Shown here: one piece after another, positions 31,614-42,538 of the stretch
Layout: the number at the start of each line of letters is the position of its first letter
Position numbering within the stretch: position 1 is the first letter of the stretch
NCBI GenBank assembly: GCA_052174495.1
Contig: JBQMRR010000042.1
Coordinates: 1 to 64,000, forward strand
Reading direction: 5' to 3'
Length of the DNA: 64,000 bases
DNA from: Arsenophonus sp052174495
GTDB taxonomy: Bacteria; Pseudomonadota; Gammaproteobacteria; Enterobacterales; Enterobacteriaceae
The notes under the pieces: model-generated
Seen by the model: the letters and a program-made list of their open reading frames with translations, nothing else
What the model was told of the DNA's origin: nothing
The model's database searches: none
Position numbers and translations under genes: made by a program

Positions 31614-32843
31614 TTAAATCGGTAAAATTGTTTGTTGCTTCCACCAATTAGTTAATATTTGTATACGTTGTCGAGTAAGTTCATCTCTGATCGCGATACC
31701 TTTAATACCTTGTTGAATAATATTTTTGCTTGATACTTGTTGTATTGTTTTAAATGCTTCAATAACAAATTTAGCTTGTGGATAAGTGATTTTCTCTCGT
31801 CCTATCCAACCGCGAGCATCTGCTTCACAAGCGATGACTAGTTGATTAATACGCTCAGGTTTCCGCCAAGAATCTAATTGATTAAATAGGTTAATTACAA
31901 TTTCAGGTGTTAACTGATTAATTTGGTGAATTTGTTGATGAAAACGAGCAACTAATTTAGCTAATTCTTTCATTCTATTAGGAATGTGTAGTCGATCACA
32001 CATAGCTTCAATTAGCAAAATACTCTTGCTAGTATTATCGGGATATTGTTCAGTTGGGGTTAACGCTTTATCAAAATCATGACAGAGAGCAGCGAAGCGA
32101 GTTTCGACATTATCAGTTAATGATGCAACTATTTTTAAGGTTAAAAGAGTGTGCATTCCAGCATTTATTGCGGGCTCTGATTCTGTCACTGACAATGTTC
32201 CAAATAATTGATTAATTTCAGGAAAAAGAATAGCTAACGCGCCACAATCATATAAGACACAAAAATAAACTTCAGGCGAGGTTGATCGTAGTGCTTTTTC
32301 TGTTTCTTTCCAAATTCTTTCTGCGCTAATTGTATTAAGCTCATGATTAAAAACCATTTTTTTCATTAATAATTGTGTTTCATTAGCAATAGTAAATTTT
32401 TGCTTAGTTAATTGAGCAGCAAAACGCGCTACTCGAAGTACTCGTAAAGGGTCTTCGACAAAAGCAGCAGAAACATGGCGTAGTAGGCGATTTTTTATAT
32501 CTTGTTTACCATGAAAAGGATCGATTAGTTGTCCATCTTCAGTTTTTGCGATGGCGTTAATAATTAAATCTCGACGCAACAGATCCTCTTCTATAGTTAC
32601 ATCAGGTTCGGCATAGTAAGAAAATCCAGTATAACCTACACCTGTTTTACGTTCTGTACGGGCTAGAGCATACTCTTCACGTGTTTTAGGATGAAGAAAA
32701 ACAGGAAAATCCTTACCTACTTTCTGGAAACCTAATTTTATTAAATCATCCTGGGTAGCTCCGACCACTACCCAGTCGCAATCAGAAACAGGCAATCCTA
32801 ATAGCTGATCCCTTACCGCACCACCAACAAGATAAATCTGCAT
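31614..32843 (-). CDS. cca: CCA tRNA nucleotidyltransferase with degenerate HD domain
   Basis: Adds or repairs the CCA end of tRNAs. Class II nucleotidyltransferase signatures are intact: GGAVRD (7-12), DCDW (21-24), the ARTERK block and RRDLIINAIA, then EDPLRVLRVARFAAQ. The C-terminal HD phosphohydrolase domain keeps LCHDFDKAL, but the His-rich motif WPRHHGHG of E. coli is replaced by YPDNTSKS and a later FHD by FHQ, so that activity is probably lost. The start at 32843 gives MQIYLVGGAVRD, the family start; an upstream ATG at 32870 adds nine residues and overlaps the stop of the ygiM relic. Both tRNAs in the window encode their own CCA, so repair is the likely main job. Confidence 0.95.
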   Translation of the reverse strand: MQIYLVGGAVRDQLLGLPVSDCDWVVVGATQDDLIKLGFQKVGKDFPVFLHPKTREEYALARTERKTGVGYTGFSYYAEPDVTIEEDLLRRDLIINAIAKTEDGQLIDPFHGKQDIKNRLLRHVSAAFVEDPLRVLRVARFAAQLTKQKFTIANETQLLMKKMVFNHELNTISAERIWKETEKALRSTSPEVYFCVLYDCGALAILFPEINQLFGTLSVTESEPAINAGMHTLLTLKIVASLTDNVETRFAALCHDFDKALTPTEQYPDNTSKSILLIEAMCDRLHIPNRMKELAKLVARFHQQIHQINQLTPEIVINLFNQLDSWRKPERINQLVIACEADARGWIGREKITYPQAKFVIEAFKTIQQVSSKNIIQQGIKGIAIRDELTRQRIQILTNWWKQQTILPI

Positions 32844-32866
32844 GGCATTTTCTTTAAATTCATTCA

Positions 32867-33475
32867 TCATTCATTACGTTTTTTATCTCCTGGAATAATA
32901 TGCGGCAATAACAAACCAAAAATTAAACCTGCACCGACCACAGAGTACCAGCATACATAAACAACTTTAGACTAGGCTCACAAAGATTATCATTAAGATT
33001 GATTTACACAATTTCTATTTTTTCCTGAACGCATTAACTTATTTTTTCAGTTTTTGTTTTCTGTTTCTAGATTAGTAATAGTTTGCTCAGTGAGTGCTAC
33101 TTTGGTTTGTATTTTACTAATTTGATTATTCCAGTTTTTACCAATGTTAGTTAATTTTTTATATAACTCTTTATTTCCCTTTCAAGTAAGGGAATACGTG
33201 TTTTTACATTGGGTGTTTTACTAAGTTGTTTTTAGATAACCAAGCGACTTGTCCTTTATAATCACGAATTTTAACGTAAGCAGTTTCAGGATCTTATGAT
33301 TAATAATTGAACTTAATCACCGCTTTTTAGGTTATTAACAATGTAGTAATACATGCCAGACCCTTTGATAAATAAAAGTAGGGAGTTCATCAAAAACATA
33401 AATCGTTTCTTCAGCCTGAATTGATATTGAAAGGCTCAATCCTATTAATGCTTATAAATAAAAAATTTTTCTCAT
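32867..33475 (-). pseudogene. ygiM: Remnant of SH3-domain membrane protein YgiM
   Basis: On the minus strand directly upstream of cca, as in E. coli. A signal peptide start (MRKIFYL, stop, ALIGLSLSISIQAEET), then in other frames VKIRDYKGQVAWLSKNN (SH3b), a coiled-coil piece ISKIQTKVALTEQTITNLE, and the C-terminal anchor GAGLIFGLLLPHIIPGDKK with a final KRNE. Several frameshifts and stops. Its stop codon overlaps the first ATG upstream of cca. Confidence 0.85.
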
Positions 33476-34075
33476 TGCATTCAACTATTTCAAACTGTAA
33501 AAAATGCTATTAGCTGATACTAATACCTTAAATGTACTGATGCAAATCAAAAAAGTAAAATAATAATTGTTTTAAATTAATTTGCTATTATTAATAATAT
33601 TTTATTATTAATATTTTATTATTATGACTTTATATAAAAATTATATAATAAAATTATTTACTAATTTATTTCTATATTAGAATTATTCGTTTTTAATAAA
33701 ATATTTTTTGTTGATATAGGGAATGAATCACACTTTTACTATTATTTTCTGGCTTATTTATATTAAAATTAGAGCTTTCTTCCTCTATTGTGTTAGACAT
33801 AAAAATGTCCATTTTTAATCAGAAACAGAGTGAATAGAAAAACAAGAGTCATACCTTAAGTATAAGACTAAATATTATAAATAAAATAGAAATGTGTTTC
33901 TTCTTGGCGATAAATAAGATATCAAAAAATCTAAACTAGATATTCGTCTATTCGTCATATAGAAATTATATTAAAATTATCTACTTATCCAGGAATTTAT
34001 TAAAACGAATTTCAAAAAATAATATTTTTCTATATGATTTCTCATTAGATAAACTATTAAATATCTATTTTAAAT
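33476..34075. other. Unassigned AT-rich spacer
   Basis: About 600 bases between the ygiM relic and an IS256 copy. In E. coli ygiF and glnE lie here, but I could not recognise their remains. Confidence 0.5.
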
Positions 34076-35438
34076 AAGTAATGCTCTTTTCTGGTGTATG
34101 TAATTTTAGAGATGTTGGTAATATCTTTCTGATTGATTTTCTGAATTATTTCAACAATATAGCTATGATATTCCATAAAAAGTCTATCTAGATTTAATCT
34201 GCGATATAAAATATTATCTCTTATTTATTGCACTAACTCATCCTAATAGTGACAGGGATCTGATAGCAGCGCTGTTAAAGATTGAGATGAAACTATAAGC
34301 TGCGATAACATGTTGAACGCTGCCTCTTTTGTTGATGTGGGCCTTTATAACGTTGTTTGTAACGGTTATGTGCTACAGAAAACCATGCAACTGGTATATT
34401 TTGGGACATTGAGATTAAAGTGCTTGAAGTCACAAATCGCAGTAGTAACTAATATGTTTCAACAGATGATTGTTATCATGGCTGTTTATATCCATACTAA
34501 GCAATATCTACCGATGATTTTCACAAAACCCTTGAATATAGGGTTTTCAGTGAAAAGTAGATAATATTTTGCTAAATGCTATCAATAGACTAACTGAACA
34601 GCAATCTCTTAAAAAGCACAGGTAAAGATAGCTATCTGCTTTGAGCGATACGTGTTATGTTTATTTTTTTACCAATGACATATTTATACCATCCTAATTA
34701 GGCAAAATAATTGCTACATGGGCTTGTTGCTCATTATCGGCATAACTATCCCGTGTATGGACGTAATGGAGTTATTTTCAACTGAAAATGATTATCAAAA
34801 GCAGAAGCAAACTGGCTGAACTTATTAATAGCTTACGAGTACGTGACTTAACCGTATTTTTAGACTTGCTACGGGAGCTAATACCATTAATTTTGATATA
34901 ATGATAAAGATCTTACCGAATACGCAATATTAATGTTGATTGATACACAAAATAGCTCATTTTCTGCTTTCACTTCAAAAAGGCATGCAGCACAGAAAAT
35001 TAAAGTTAAGCTACAGTAGATCTCTAACTAACAGAGATCTGTGATGCCGCTAATAAACTTCCTTGGTATTTTGTTGGCAAGACTTTTAGTCTATCCTAAA
35101 AGCAATGAAGAAGCTAGAGAGAGATTAAGAAGAATATCTTAGCATTCTAATACTTCTCATTAGCGTACTCGGCATCAAATTATAAATCAGCTTTTACGTA
35201 ACAGTGTGAGGCTATGAAGCTAATATCGAAGCACTGCGTGGTTTGAATAAAACAACTCTTTCAATGAGATCTAATCTGGTTCTGTTTGCTCAGAAGATCT
35301 GGAAGTCGGCTAAGCAGATTTCAGCGTCTTTTATTTTGCTGACAATCCTCCATTTAATTTAAGGATGGAGAATAGATTTACGAAATTTCAAATAGAAGCA
35401 CAACCTGACCGCCATAAGACTAAATTTATTAATAACTA
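34076..35438 (+). mobile_element. IS256-family relic, near full length, plus orientation
   Basis: Both ends visible: AAGTAATGCTCTTTTCTGG at the left matches the right-hand repeat of minus copies, and TTATTAATAACTA closes it. About 1.36 kb. The 84-codon open stretch at 34310-34564 is part of the transposase N-terminal half, where sister copies read IKVLKIR and PYLKRAKV. Many shifts and stops. Confidence 0.8.
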
Positions 35439-35963
35439 ATTACTATAATGGCACTTTCTTATTGTATACTACAATAGGTTTTCAATTGCTTAAAGCCGGC
35501 TAAATTAGCGCATCCTTATTCCTTTGTCATCTATCAGTATATCCAGTATATCCTATAGCTCCTCTATTAAATATATCATGATCTCCTTCACAATAATTTA
35601 TATCATTGTCTTCTTTAGCAAGTAAAATGCCTTATTTTCTTTTACTACTTAATACGGTTGAATTACTCTTTTCTTTAAATATTTGAATTAAATTTCATTG
35701 AATATTCTCTCGTTATTTATCAACAAAATTTAAATTAAGAAAATTATATTACATTAAAAATTAAATTTTTATAAAAAAGTGTGTACTACTACAAGAAAAT
35801 CAATTACTTTTTTAGCGCTATGAAAAACTGATAATAGTAGAAAGACTAGCTATTATTTTACTGAAGAAATAATGCTTAAATCCATTCAAAATTGGTTTTA
35901 GGAAAATATTTTAAAAATAAAAACTAGAACAGTTAATTTTTCTTAATTAAAAAAATTATAAAT
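35439..35963. other. Unassigned spacer downstream of the icd relic
   Basis: About 525 bases of AT-rich sequence with no gene I can recognise. Confidence 0.5.
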
Positions 35964-37285
35964 TTACATATTACTAATCATTGCATCACCAAATTTACTG
36001 GATGTTAATAACTTAATATTTAATATATTAAACATTAAAATCGTAGGTAATAATTTTGTGAATGCATTTCTTACATGCATTCTTGTGCTATAATGATTAT
36101 GTCAGCTACCTCTATATCTAAAGCTCATATTAACGTCTTTTCTCAGAAAAGAAAAGTAATTGAGCCTGGATTAACTTTGTATTGATCTACGTATTTTAAA
36201 AATATTCTATGGACTGCATTTAAAGATTGCATAACTGTTATCTATATTTGTGAACTGAGGCCAATGCTTATAACTTGAGCTCAATTGCATTAAAAATGCA
36301 ATTGCCATTAAAGTTCATATAAACAATAACGTTATAATTCAATTGGGCGCAATAAATTTATTGTAAAACGCATCAGTAATTATTTTTTTAACAAAAATCT
36401 TTAATTATCTATGGATGCTTAATTTTATTTATTGTTACCATTTAGTAATTCCTTATTAAATTCTTGTTCTGCTAACTGATATCCCTAATCTTTAAAAGTA
36501 GTTTTAATGAATTTTATTTCATTCTCTTTATGCACTAAAGTAACTGATTTACGATTGTTTTTGACAGCATATTCAATTGCTATTTGTACCAACCGCTTCA
36601 TTCCTTTTTTCGAGCAGGGCTTTATTTTGATCTTATAGTTGGTTGAAAATTGAATTTTATTTCCTGCATATCATCTCTTCTGGAAATTTAATTATTTTAT
36701 CTACCTCAAAGCAGAGCTGCCAAATTTTTCTATTCAATACCTCATAAATGTTTTATGAATTTTTGCGAAAAATAACTATATTAATCAATTCCGACTGCTT
36801 TAGAGTGAATGAGTAGAATATGGAGAGGAAGCACATCACCTTGATAATAGTTCATAGGTTCTTTATAAAGGCAAAGATTTTATTTTTTACATAAAACCAT
36901 ATCTAAACAAAAGATATTCATCCACACAACAAGCGTAGTTAATGTCTATTTAATCGACATATGATATTGTTAAATCAAATCAAGTATTCAGCGGGGGAAA
37001 CCCCCCTCCATACATCCCCCCCCTACCATGAATTTAAGTTGATTTTTTACCAGCACAAAATCTCCATCTATGAAATCTTTTATTATTATCGTGATAGGCT
37101 TTATTTTACTGTTATATCAACCACTTTTTATATTACTTTGGTAATATAAGTACCAATACATTTCATTTCTTATCAAGAAATGATTGAATTATTATTAGGA
37201 CACATAGTTTACCTATGCTAGTGTTATAGATTACCTTGTTGAGAAATAACTATTTTGCTTTCTATTTAAGCTCTCCTTTTTATTA
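35964..37285 (-). pseudogene. icd: Remnant of NADP-isocitrate dehydrogenase
   Basis: On the minus strand the frames spell Icd from end to end. GKLCVPNNNSII is the N-terminus and KISWMEI follows. Then come NYYQGDVLPL (family RYYQGTPSP), IKPCSKKGMKRLVQ-like text, YAVKNNRKSVTLVHKENE, QYKVNPGSITF, and LLTSSKFGDAMISNM at the C-terminus ending at 35964. A G/C tract insertion sits at 36993-37023. Stops and shifts throughout, so no enzyme. In E. coli icd lies near nudJ-mnmA-hflD-purB, which follow further on in this window. Confidence 0.9.
36993..37023. repeat. G5-AAA-C6 plus C8 tract inside the icd relic
   Basis: GGGGGAAACCCCCC followed by TCCATACAT and eight C residues, in DNA that is otherwise about 70% A/T. 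It interrupts the icd relic between the pieces matching KISWMEI and LDLI. Confidence 0.7.
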
Positions 37286-37349
37286 TATTACGCAATATCT
37301 ATTAATCTTGGAATTAGCTTAAGGGGGATCCCCTGCTGATTCTAAAAAT

Positions 37350-37445
37350 ATTATCTAGTTTAAGAAAGAAAGCAGATTTACGAAGCATCAGAGCAAAACA
37401 AAACTACAGAAGCTGACAATTATACATTATATTTATTAATAACTC
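37350..37445 (+). mobile_element. Fragment of an IS256-family end
   Basis: About 95 bases matching the transposase C-terminus and terminus (AGCAGATTTACGAAGCATCA to TTTATTAATAACTCT). GGGGGATCCCC (37323-37333) lies just before the fragment. Confidence 0.65.
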
Positions 37446-37729
37446 TAATTTACTAATAACTCTATATTAATAATAACTCTATATTAATTTTATAGTAAAA
37501 TATAACATGGTACTTGAATAATTTTCTACACTAATACTTCTTAATTTAAGATAGTAAGAGAGATATTATTGCTCATTAGCATAATAAATTTGCAGCATAA
37601 AAAATTAAATTAATACTATAATAGAAATAGTACAATTTTCAAAAAATACAATTAATCTTCCAAAAATATTATTCTTTAGTAAATCGTTAGATATATGATT
37701 ACAATTTACCAATCAAATTGATTAGAAGA

Positions 37730-38880
37730 TATGAAAAATTACATCTCTTTCCAAATGTTTATACCGCAGGATAGTTAAGCTCGTGATAACAAGGGTTTTA
37801 AAATTAATTAATTGTTTAGTCACGGCTATATAGATTCTCGTTGTACAATCATATTCATAGCAATATAACTACTAAGAAATATAGTTGATAGAAATCATCA
37901 TGATAATGAGGCTTTATCGTCAAACAACTACAACATCTAAAATCAGCCATGCTCTTCAGCACAACAAAGAGACTGTGTCTGATTTAGTTAAATAACGTTA
38001 TTCTATATCCGAATTTACCATTGCTAAATACTAAAAAATATGTTGATAATTACAACTATATCCCCCCATTTTTTCTGATAAGGTTATTATCCACTCATCA
38101 AGAAGCTATAGTTATTTTTCTGTGAAAAATATTTTTCTACCGCTTAAAACCATTTATTGGCAGTCATATGTAAATTCCTGAATTCCGTTGTATCTCGATC
38201 TTATATGAATCGCCGTTATTCAGATAAAAGATGGATAATCTGTATAAAATTAGGAAAACCCCTAAGTCGATGTAAGAAATGCTTAAAAAATATGAACCTA
38301 ATTATCTATATTAGAGATATGAAATATCTTCTGAAATGTCGAATAAAGCTTCACAACGTTATTTTTTCGTGTATATATCTCCTCATGCTAATCGATAGTT
38401 TTTTATCTGTCTTTACAAAGGACAAGACCATAGCTAATAATATTCAACTCTTCTTACGTGATCTTAAACCGGTAATGTCCGATGCTTATCCAGGTAAGGA
38501 TAGACAATAACTAAAAAATTTATAGACTGTTTTTAATCTGTGAAAGATTCAATCAACAGAAAATATAAATTCAACTGTTTATATGCAGAGCTTAGTATAA
38601 AATACCGACTTATTCGTCGATCATTCTAAAATAAATGGTATAGTCGAACGATTTAATGAGTTAAAAGATGAACTACAAAACCATTATTTAATTCTGGTCA
38701 AGATCTTGATATCAAGCTATATCAATATGTTTGATTACGCAATTAGGAATTACTCCAATCAGTATTGGTAGTAAAACTTCATTGCAGTCTATGAAAGATT
38801 AGTTCAAGGTTAAATTTTAATTATTTAAAAACCATACTATTTTCCAGAAAATAATATTTAGTCAACAGGACTAATCCAAG
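37730..38880 (+). mobile_element. IS481-family insertion sequence relic
   Basis: Single copy in the window, transposase on the plus strand in broken frames. The 117-codon open stretch at 38157-38510 contains YIRDMKYLLKC (family YIHIDVKYLPQM) and TKDKTIANNIQLFLRDL (family KDKTAANARRFL). Further on, NGIVERFNELKDEL (family NGMVERFNGRI) and LQSMKD with PYYFPENN complete the DDE domain of IS481-type transposases. Termini not resolved. Confidence 0.7.
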
Positions 38881-39069
38881 ATGAGTACTTGAAGTACTAG
38901 CGATTTTTTATCGTTAGTTAACTATCTTGAATTATCAATACTTATTAGTATAGTCCGGTGAAGTTTATGGTTATTTGTCCGCACCTGATAGATTAATAAT
39001 ATATATAGAACCGGAATGAGCAGTTGTTATGCTGTCTCTAAGTTAATCTAGTCAATGCTTATCACAAAC

Positions 39070-39105
39070 AATAAAGCCAGATAGTATCTACTATCTGGCT
39101 TTATT
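39070..39105. terminator. Terminator after frdD
   Basis: Seventeen-base arms AATAAAGCCAGATAGTA and TACTATCTGGCTTTATT with a two-base loop, ending 16 bases after the frdD stop on the minus strand and followed by T-rich sequence. Still perfect, unlike the genes upstream. Confidence 0.85.
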
Positions 39106-39121
39106 GTTAAATTAGTTTTAA

Positions 39122-39481
39122 TTAGAGTTTGATGATAACAATCATAGCAATCATACTAATGGTGGTGGCAGCACCATAAAAAATCCATTTTTCACCTGGA
39201 ATCGCTATTTTTAGATCATGCATGATATGATGAAGTCGATATAGCCCACACCAAATAGGTAAAATAATCATTAATAGCAAAAAAATGCGGCCAATAAAGC
39301 TTTGGCAAAATGCCAGAATACGTTCATAACTGAACATTTCTGGTGAAAAACAATCTAGAGGAATTAAAATCGCCAATAAAAGAATAATAACCGGAGAGAC
39401 AATTGCACTCCACATACCGCCAATACCAAATAATCCCCAAAAAATAGGTTCATTAGAACGTTTAGGAAAGTGATTCATCAT
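39122..39481 (-). CDS. frdD: Fumarate reductase membrane anchor subunit D
   Basis: Hydrophobic anchor of quinol:fumarate reductase; with FrdC it binds menaquinol and tethers FrdAB. 119 residues as in E. coli, three membrane segments (about 20-45, 65-90, 97-118). Recognisable SNEPIFWGLFGIGGMW near the N-terminus and LHHIMHDLKI before the last helix. It follows frdC with 13 bases between, and a good Shine-Dalgarno (AAGGAGAA). FrdA and FrdB upstream are dead, so this subunit has no visible partner. Open either because pseudogenisation of the operon is recent or for a reason unknown. Confidence 0.9.
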   Translation of the reverse strand: MMNHFPKRSNEPIFWGLFGIGGMWSAIVSPVIILLLAILIPLDCFSPEMFSYERILAFCQSFIGRIFLLLMIILPIWCGLYRLHHIMHDLKIAIPGEKWIFYGAATTISMIAMIVIIKL

Positions 39482-39494
39482 TGTTCTCCTTAGA

Positions 39495-39887
39495 TTATAT
39501 TAGCGATACAGCTAAGATAATAATCGTTACTAGAAACGTAATACCCCAAAGTAATTTTACTATTGTTTCTTGGGTTATTTTTTTATTTTTAATAATGATA
39601 TTTATAGCTTTGGGTGCCAGTTTAAACCAGGTTTTTGTATGAAATAAAGTTGCTATTAAAGTGAAAATATTAATTAATAAAACAATTGGATTATCAAGAA
39701 AACCAATATAATTGGACCAACTTTCACCTCCTGTTGTTAATGAATGCACGCCATAAAGAACGACTAAACTAAACCAAATTTGAGGGATAGCTGTTGCTTC
39801 TCGAATAATATAAAAACGATAAAATTCAATCTGTTTCCACCAATTTGGTGATATTTTACGTATATATGGCTTACGTTTTGTCATCAT
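39495..39887 (-). CDS. frdC: Fumarate reductase membrane anchor subunit C
   Basis: Second anchor of fumarate reductase. 130 residues against 131 in E. coli; starts MMTKRKPYIRKISPNWWKQ with the FYRFYIIREATAIPQIWFSL segment around the first helix and TKTWFKLAPKA before the last, all FrdC hallmarks. Three membrane segments. It starts 11 bases after the stop of the frdB relic, the normal operon spacing. Function is doubtful without FrdAB. Confidence 0.92.
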   Translation of the reverse strand: MMTKRKPYIRKISPNWWKQIEFYRFYIIREATAIPQIWFSLVVLYGVHSLTTGGESWSNYIGFLDNPIVLLINIFTLIATLFHTKTWFKLAPKAINIIIKNKKITQETIVKLLWGITFLVTIIILAVSLI

Positions 39888-39897
39888 CTTTTCTTCC

Positions 39898-40626
39898 TTA
39901 GTTTGCTTTCAAGATAGATATAATAAAATATTTTATACTTGCTGCTTTTCCTTATTGAATTGCAGCAGTAACATTAACATGTTTAAGTATATTTTAGAGC
40001 AGTAACCGATAAATATACAGTTTCATACGGCATTATCGGTATTTAGTAATAGCATCTGCTTTTATTGCTTTTATCTTGATTGTCGAGGTTATAATACTCT
40101 TCTAGCATGATTGCAGCATAGACAATAAACTATAATTTAAGGAAAAATTAAGAGTTAGTCTACATAACAGAGGCACAATTAATACAACTTAAGAATTGAT
40201 GATATTAATCATTTGACTAGGTATTATTTATTAGGACTATCGCTAATTTTACGATTATTACAATAATATTGAATTAATAACTTCAATGCTCTCAATAAAA
40301 TTACTTATATCTACCACTAAAATCTCTTTCGAGAGGGAAATTTCCTAATGATTCCACTTTTTAGAACATCAGTATAGTCCGTAAAAAAGTTTTGCAGGCT
40401 AATTTAAACACCTAGTTAATTATCATACCGTAATAGAGCTGAATTCCCATACAGCAAGACTAACAGTAGAAGAGGTCAGCTGCTAAGTTATCTTTAATAT
40501 AACCCAGAACATATAGCACAGAGGCTTGTCATCATAAAGAACTTCATAAGTAATAGAATAAGAAACATGGTTAGTTTTAAACTTGTACCGGATCATCTCC
40601 ATTTTTAGTTTTTTAATCTTAGCCAT
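39898..40626 (-). pseudogene. frdB: Remnant of fumarate reductase iron-sulfur subunit
   Basis: Almost full length (729 bases against 735) but broken by stops and shifts. It reads MAKIKKLKMEMIRYKFKTN at the start (E. coli MAEMKNLKIEVVRYNP), then LVVDISNFIESIEVI-like text, QFLSCINCASVM where the CINCGLCYAAC cluster motif belongs, NCIFIGYCSKIYLKHVN for SCTFVGYCSEVCPKHVD, and IQ-GKAASIKYFIISILKAN at the end. Several cluster cysteines are gone. Confidence 0.9.
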
Positions 40627-40879
40627 TCCCTTGTGCCTTATTTGTTTTTTCTTAATACTGATACTAAATTGGTAATTTTATATCACTATAAACTATATAC
40701 AGATCCAACTTTTAAGTTATAAAAGGAAAAGAATATTTTAGGCCAAATAGCATCACGCTTAGTGATGCTATCATTCAGGTCATGGATATGCGCAACGAGA
40801 TTATTTGCGATAGAAAGTCTAGTAAACCATATGTATTTTTCTACATCTAGACTAAGTTCCAATTTAATTATATTGAGAA

Positions 40880-42310
40880 TTTAGTATAAAAACGCTGATA
40901 TGATCTCTAATTTCAATGTGTTTAAAGAGTTTTTAAATTTAGCTACTTTAATTTCATGAATTTTTCATCAATTTAGAATATAATAGATACTATAATCTTC
41001 CTCTATTCTATCTCTATTTCATCATGATGTTAGCTCAATTCTTTCTTTAATTTTTCTGTTTATCAGTTTAATTAAATTAGTTTTAATTTTACTATATTTT
41101 AATTTAATGGTACTATTATTTTCTTGGAACATTTTAAGTAGCATATTTAGCCACTTTTGTGCCAGATAATCGATAAAAAAGACTAACTCTGCTAAAGAGT
41201 TAGCATTTAGACGATTTTCTCCATACAAGATAATCGGTGGGGATTCGCTCATAAAACAGAGCTTTGATTAATGTTTTAGATTTATTTTAATCCTTCGCTT
41301 ATCATATAATGAATGGTCGAGAAAATAGAAAAAAAATCAGTAACTGGATCAACACCAACATAAACTTTGACTAAATTAAATGACAGGCATTCATGTAGTT
41401 CCTCTGTTCCTAGAGATCGCAAGTCGAGATGTACGATACATTACCACACGATATAATTTCATTTTTAACGTACATGTACACTCTACCACTCATGCTAAAA
41501 ACATTCCTTATTGGTTTAATTCTATATATTTATTTTCTGGTTTACCTAGTGCTATTTTTAGCCATAAAAGCATAATCTTATAGATAGCGAGATCCATCAT
41601 TGTTAATAATGGATTTCCCTTTCTCCTCTACAGTCTTCAGTTATAAGTATGCCAGATCCTAGCAAATTATATAGTTAGACGGGTATGGAGCAACTTCACT
41701 ATTAGTATTATGCCGATAATATGACCTGCCACACGGTGGTTATAATAACAGTGTTTGCCTTAATTTGAATATGAATATCTTCATTACCTAGATAGCGATC
41801 AGGTCTTAACATTTTTCTTTCATCAAGAAAAATATCTAATACAAAATGTTCATTAAAATCGTTAGGTTGTGGATATTTAAATAAGGCTTAAAATAAACCA
41901 TATAACACATGGAAATCTGTTTAATTAACAGCAAACCAAGTTTGAAATGTCCTCACTTTTATTCCTTCAAATCAATAGAGATTGACCCTCTCATCTTTTT
42001 TACGATTCTATGGAAATTTCTCATAATTCTAGTTATATTATTTAGATTTAACAATACACAAAATATTCACCCATATACTGTTAACATAACAAACCTTTCT
42101 CTTAAACTATATCATTAAAGTAATAATCATAAGTATTATAAAATTAAGCGATTATCGTTACGCTATCTTCTGCAGTAATAATATAATTACGCATGGAATA
42201 AAACTTTTGAAATAAAAAATTTTCATATATGGATTAACTTTAGTAGAAATAATTGTTGCCCTTAAATCAGATCAATCAGCTTTTTATTATACCTACTTTT
42301 TATTATGACT
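40880..42310 (-). pseudogene. frdA: Remnant of fumarate reductase flavoprotein subunit
   Basis: Broken frames on the minus strand in correct order. FKSFIPMRNYIITAEDSV is the counterpart of SKVYPMRSHTVAAEGGS. Then come FNEHFVLDIFLDE, the ENKYIELN piece, VKVYVGVDPVTD with TIHYM, and an open stretch at 41252-41022 with YGENRLNANSLAELVFF (HGANRLGSNSLAELVVF). The FAD-binding His and active-site regions are disrupted. The C-terminal part towards 40630 is not recognisable. Upstream of frdB, as in the normal frdABCD operon. Confidence 0.88.
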
Positions 42311-42538
42311 AAATTATAATTAAAATTTTGCATAATATACTATTTCCATTATTGATAGAAATAAACCGTATGTTGTTATGGCATTGTTATTTGATTAATA
42401 TTAATTATTAATTCCTAAATTATTATTTAATAAATTATAAGAAATTGTTACTAACGCAGATTTAATTTAGATATAAGTTTTACAGAATTTTGCTTATAAA
42501 AATTATATTTAAACTTTTTTAAAATTAGCTATTTTGAT

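Noticed and set aside
38157..38510. 117-codon open frame as a hypothetical protein
   Set aside because: It is one surviving segment of the IS481-type transposase; flanking frames hold the rest.
39070..39105. Hairpin as a repeat-family member
   Set aside because: It is placed exactly as the frd operon terminator and has no second copy that I noticed.
41022..41252. 76-codon open frame as a small gene
   Set aside because: Its text matches the middle of FrdA (NRLNANSLAELV), so it is part of the frdA relic.
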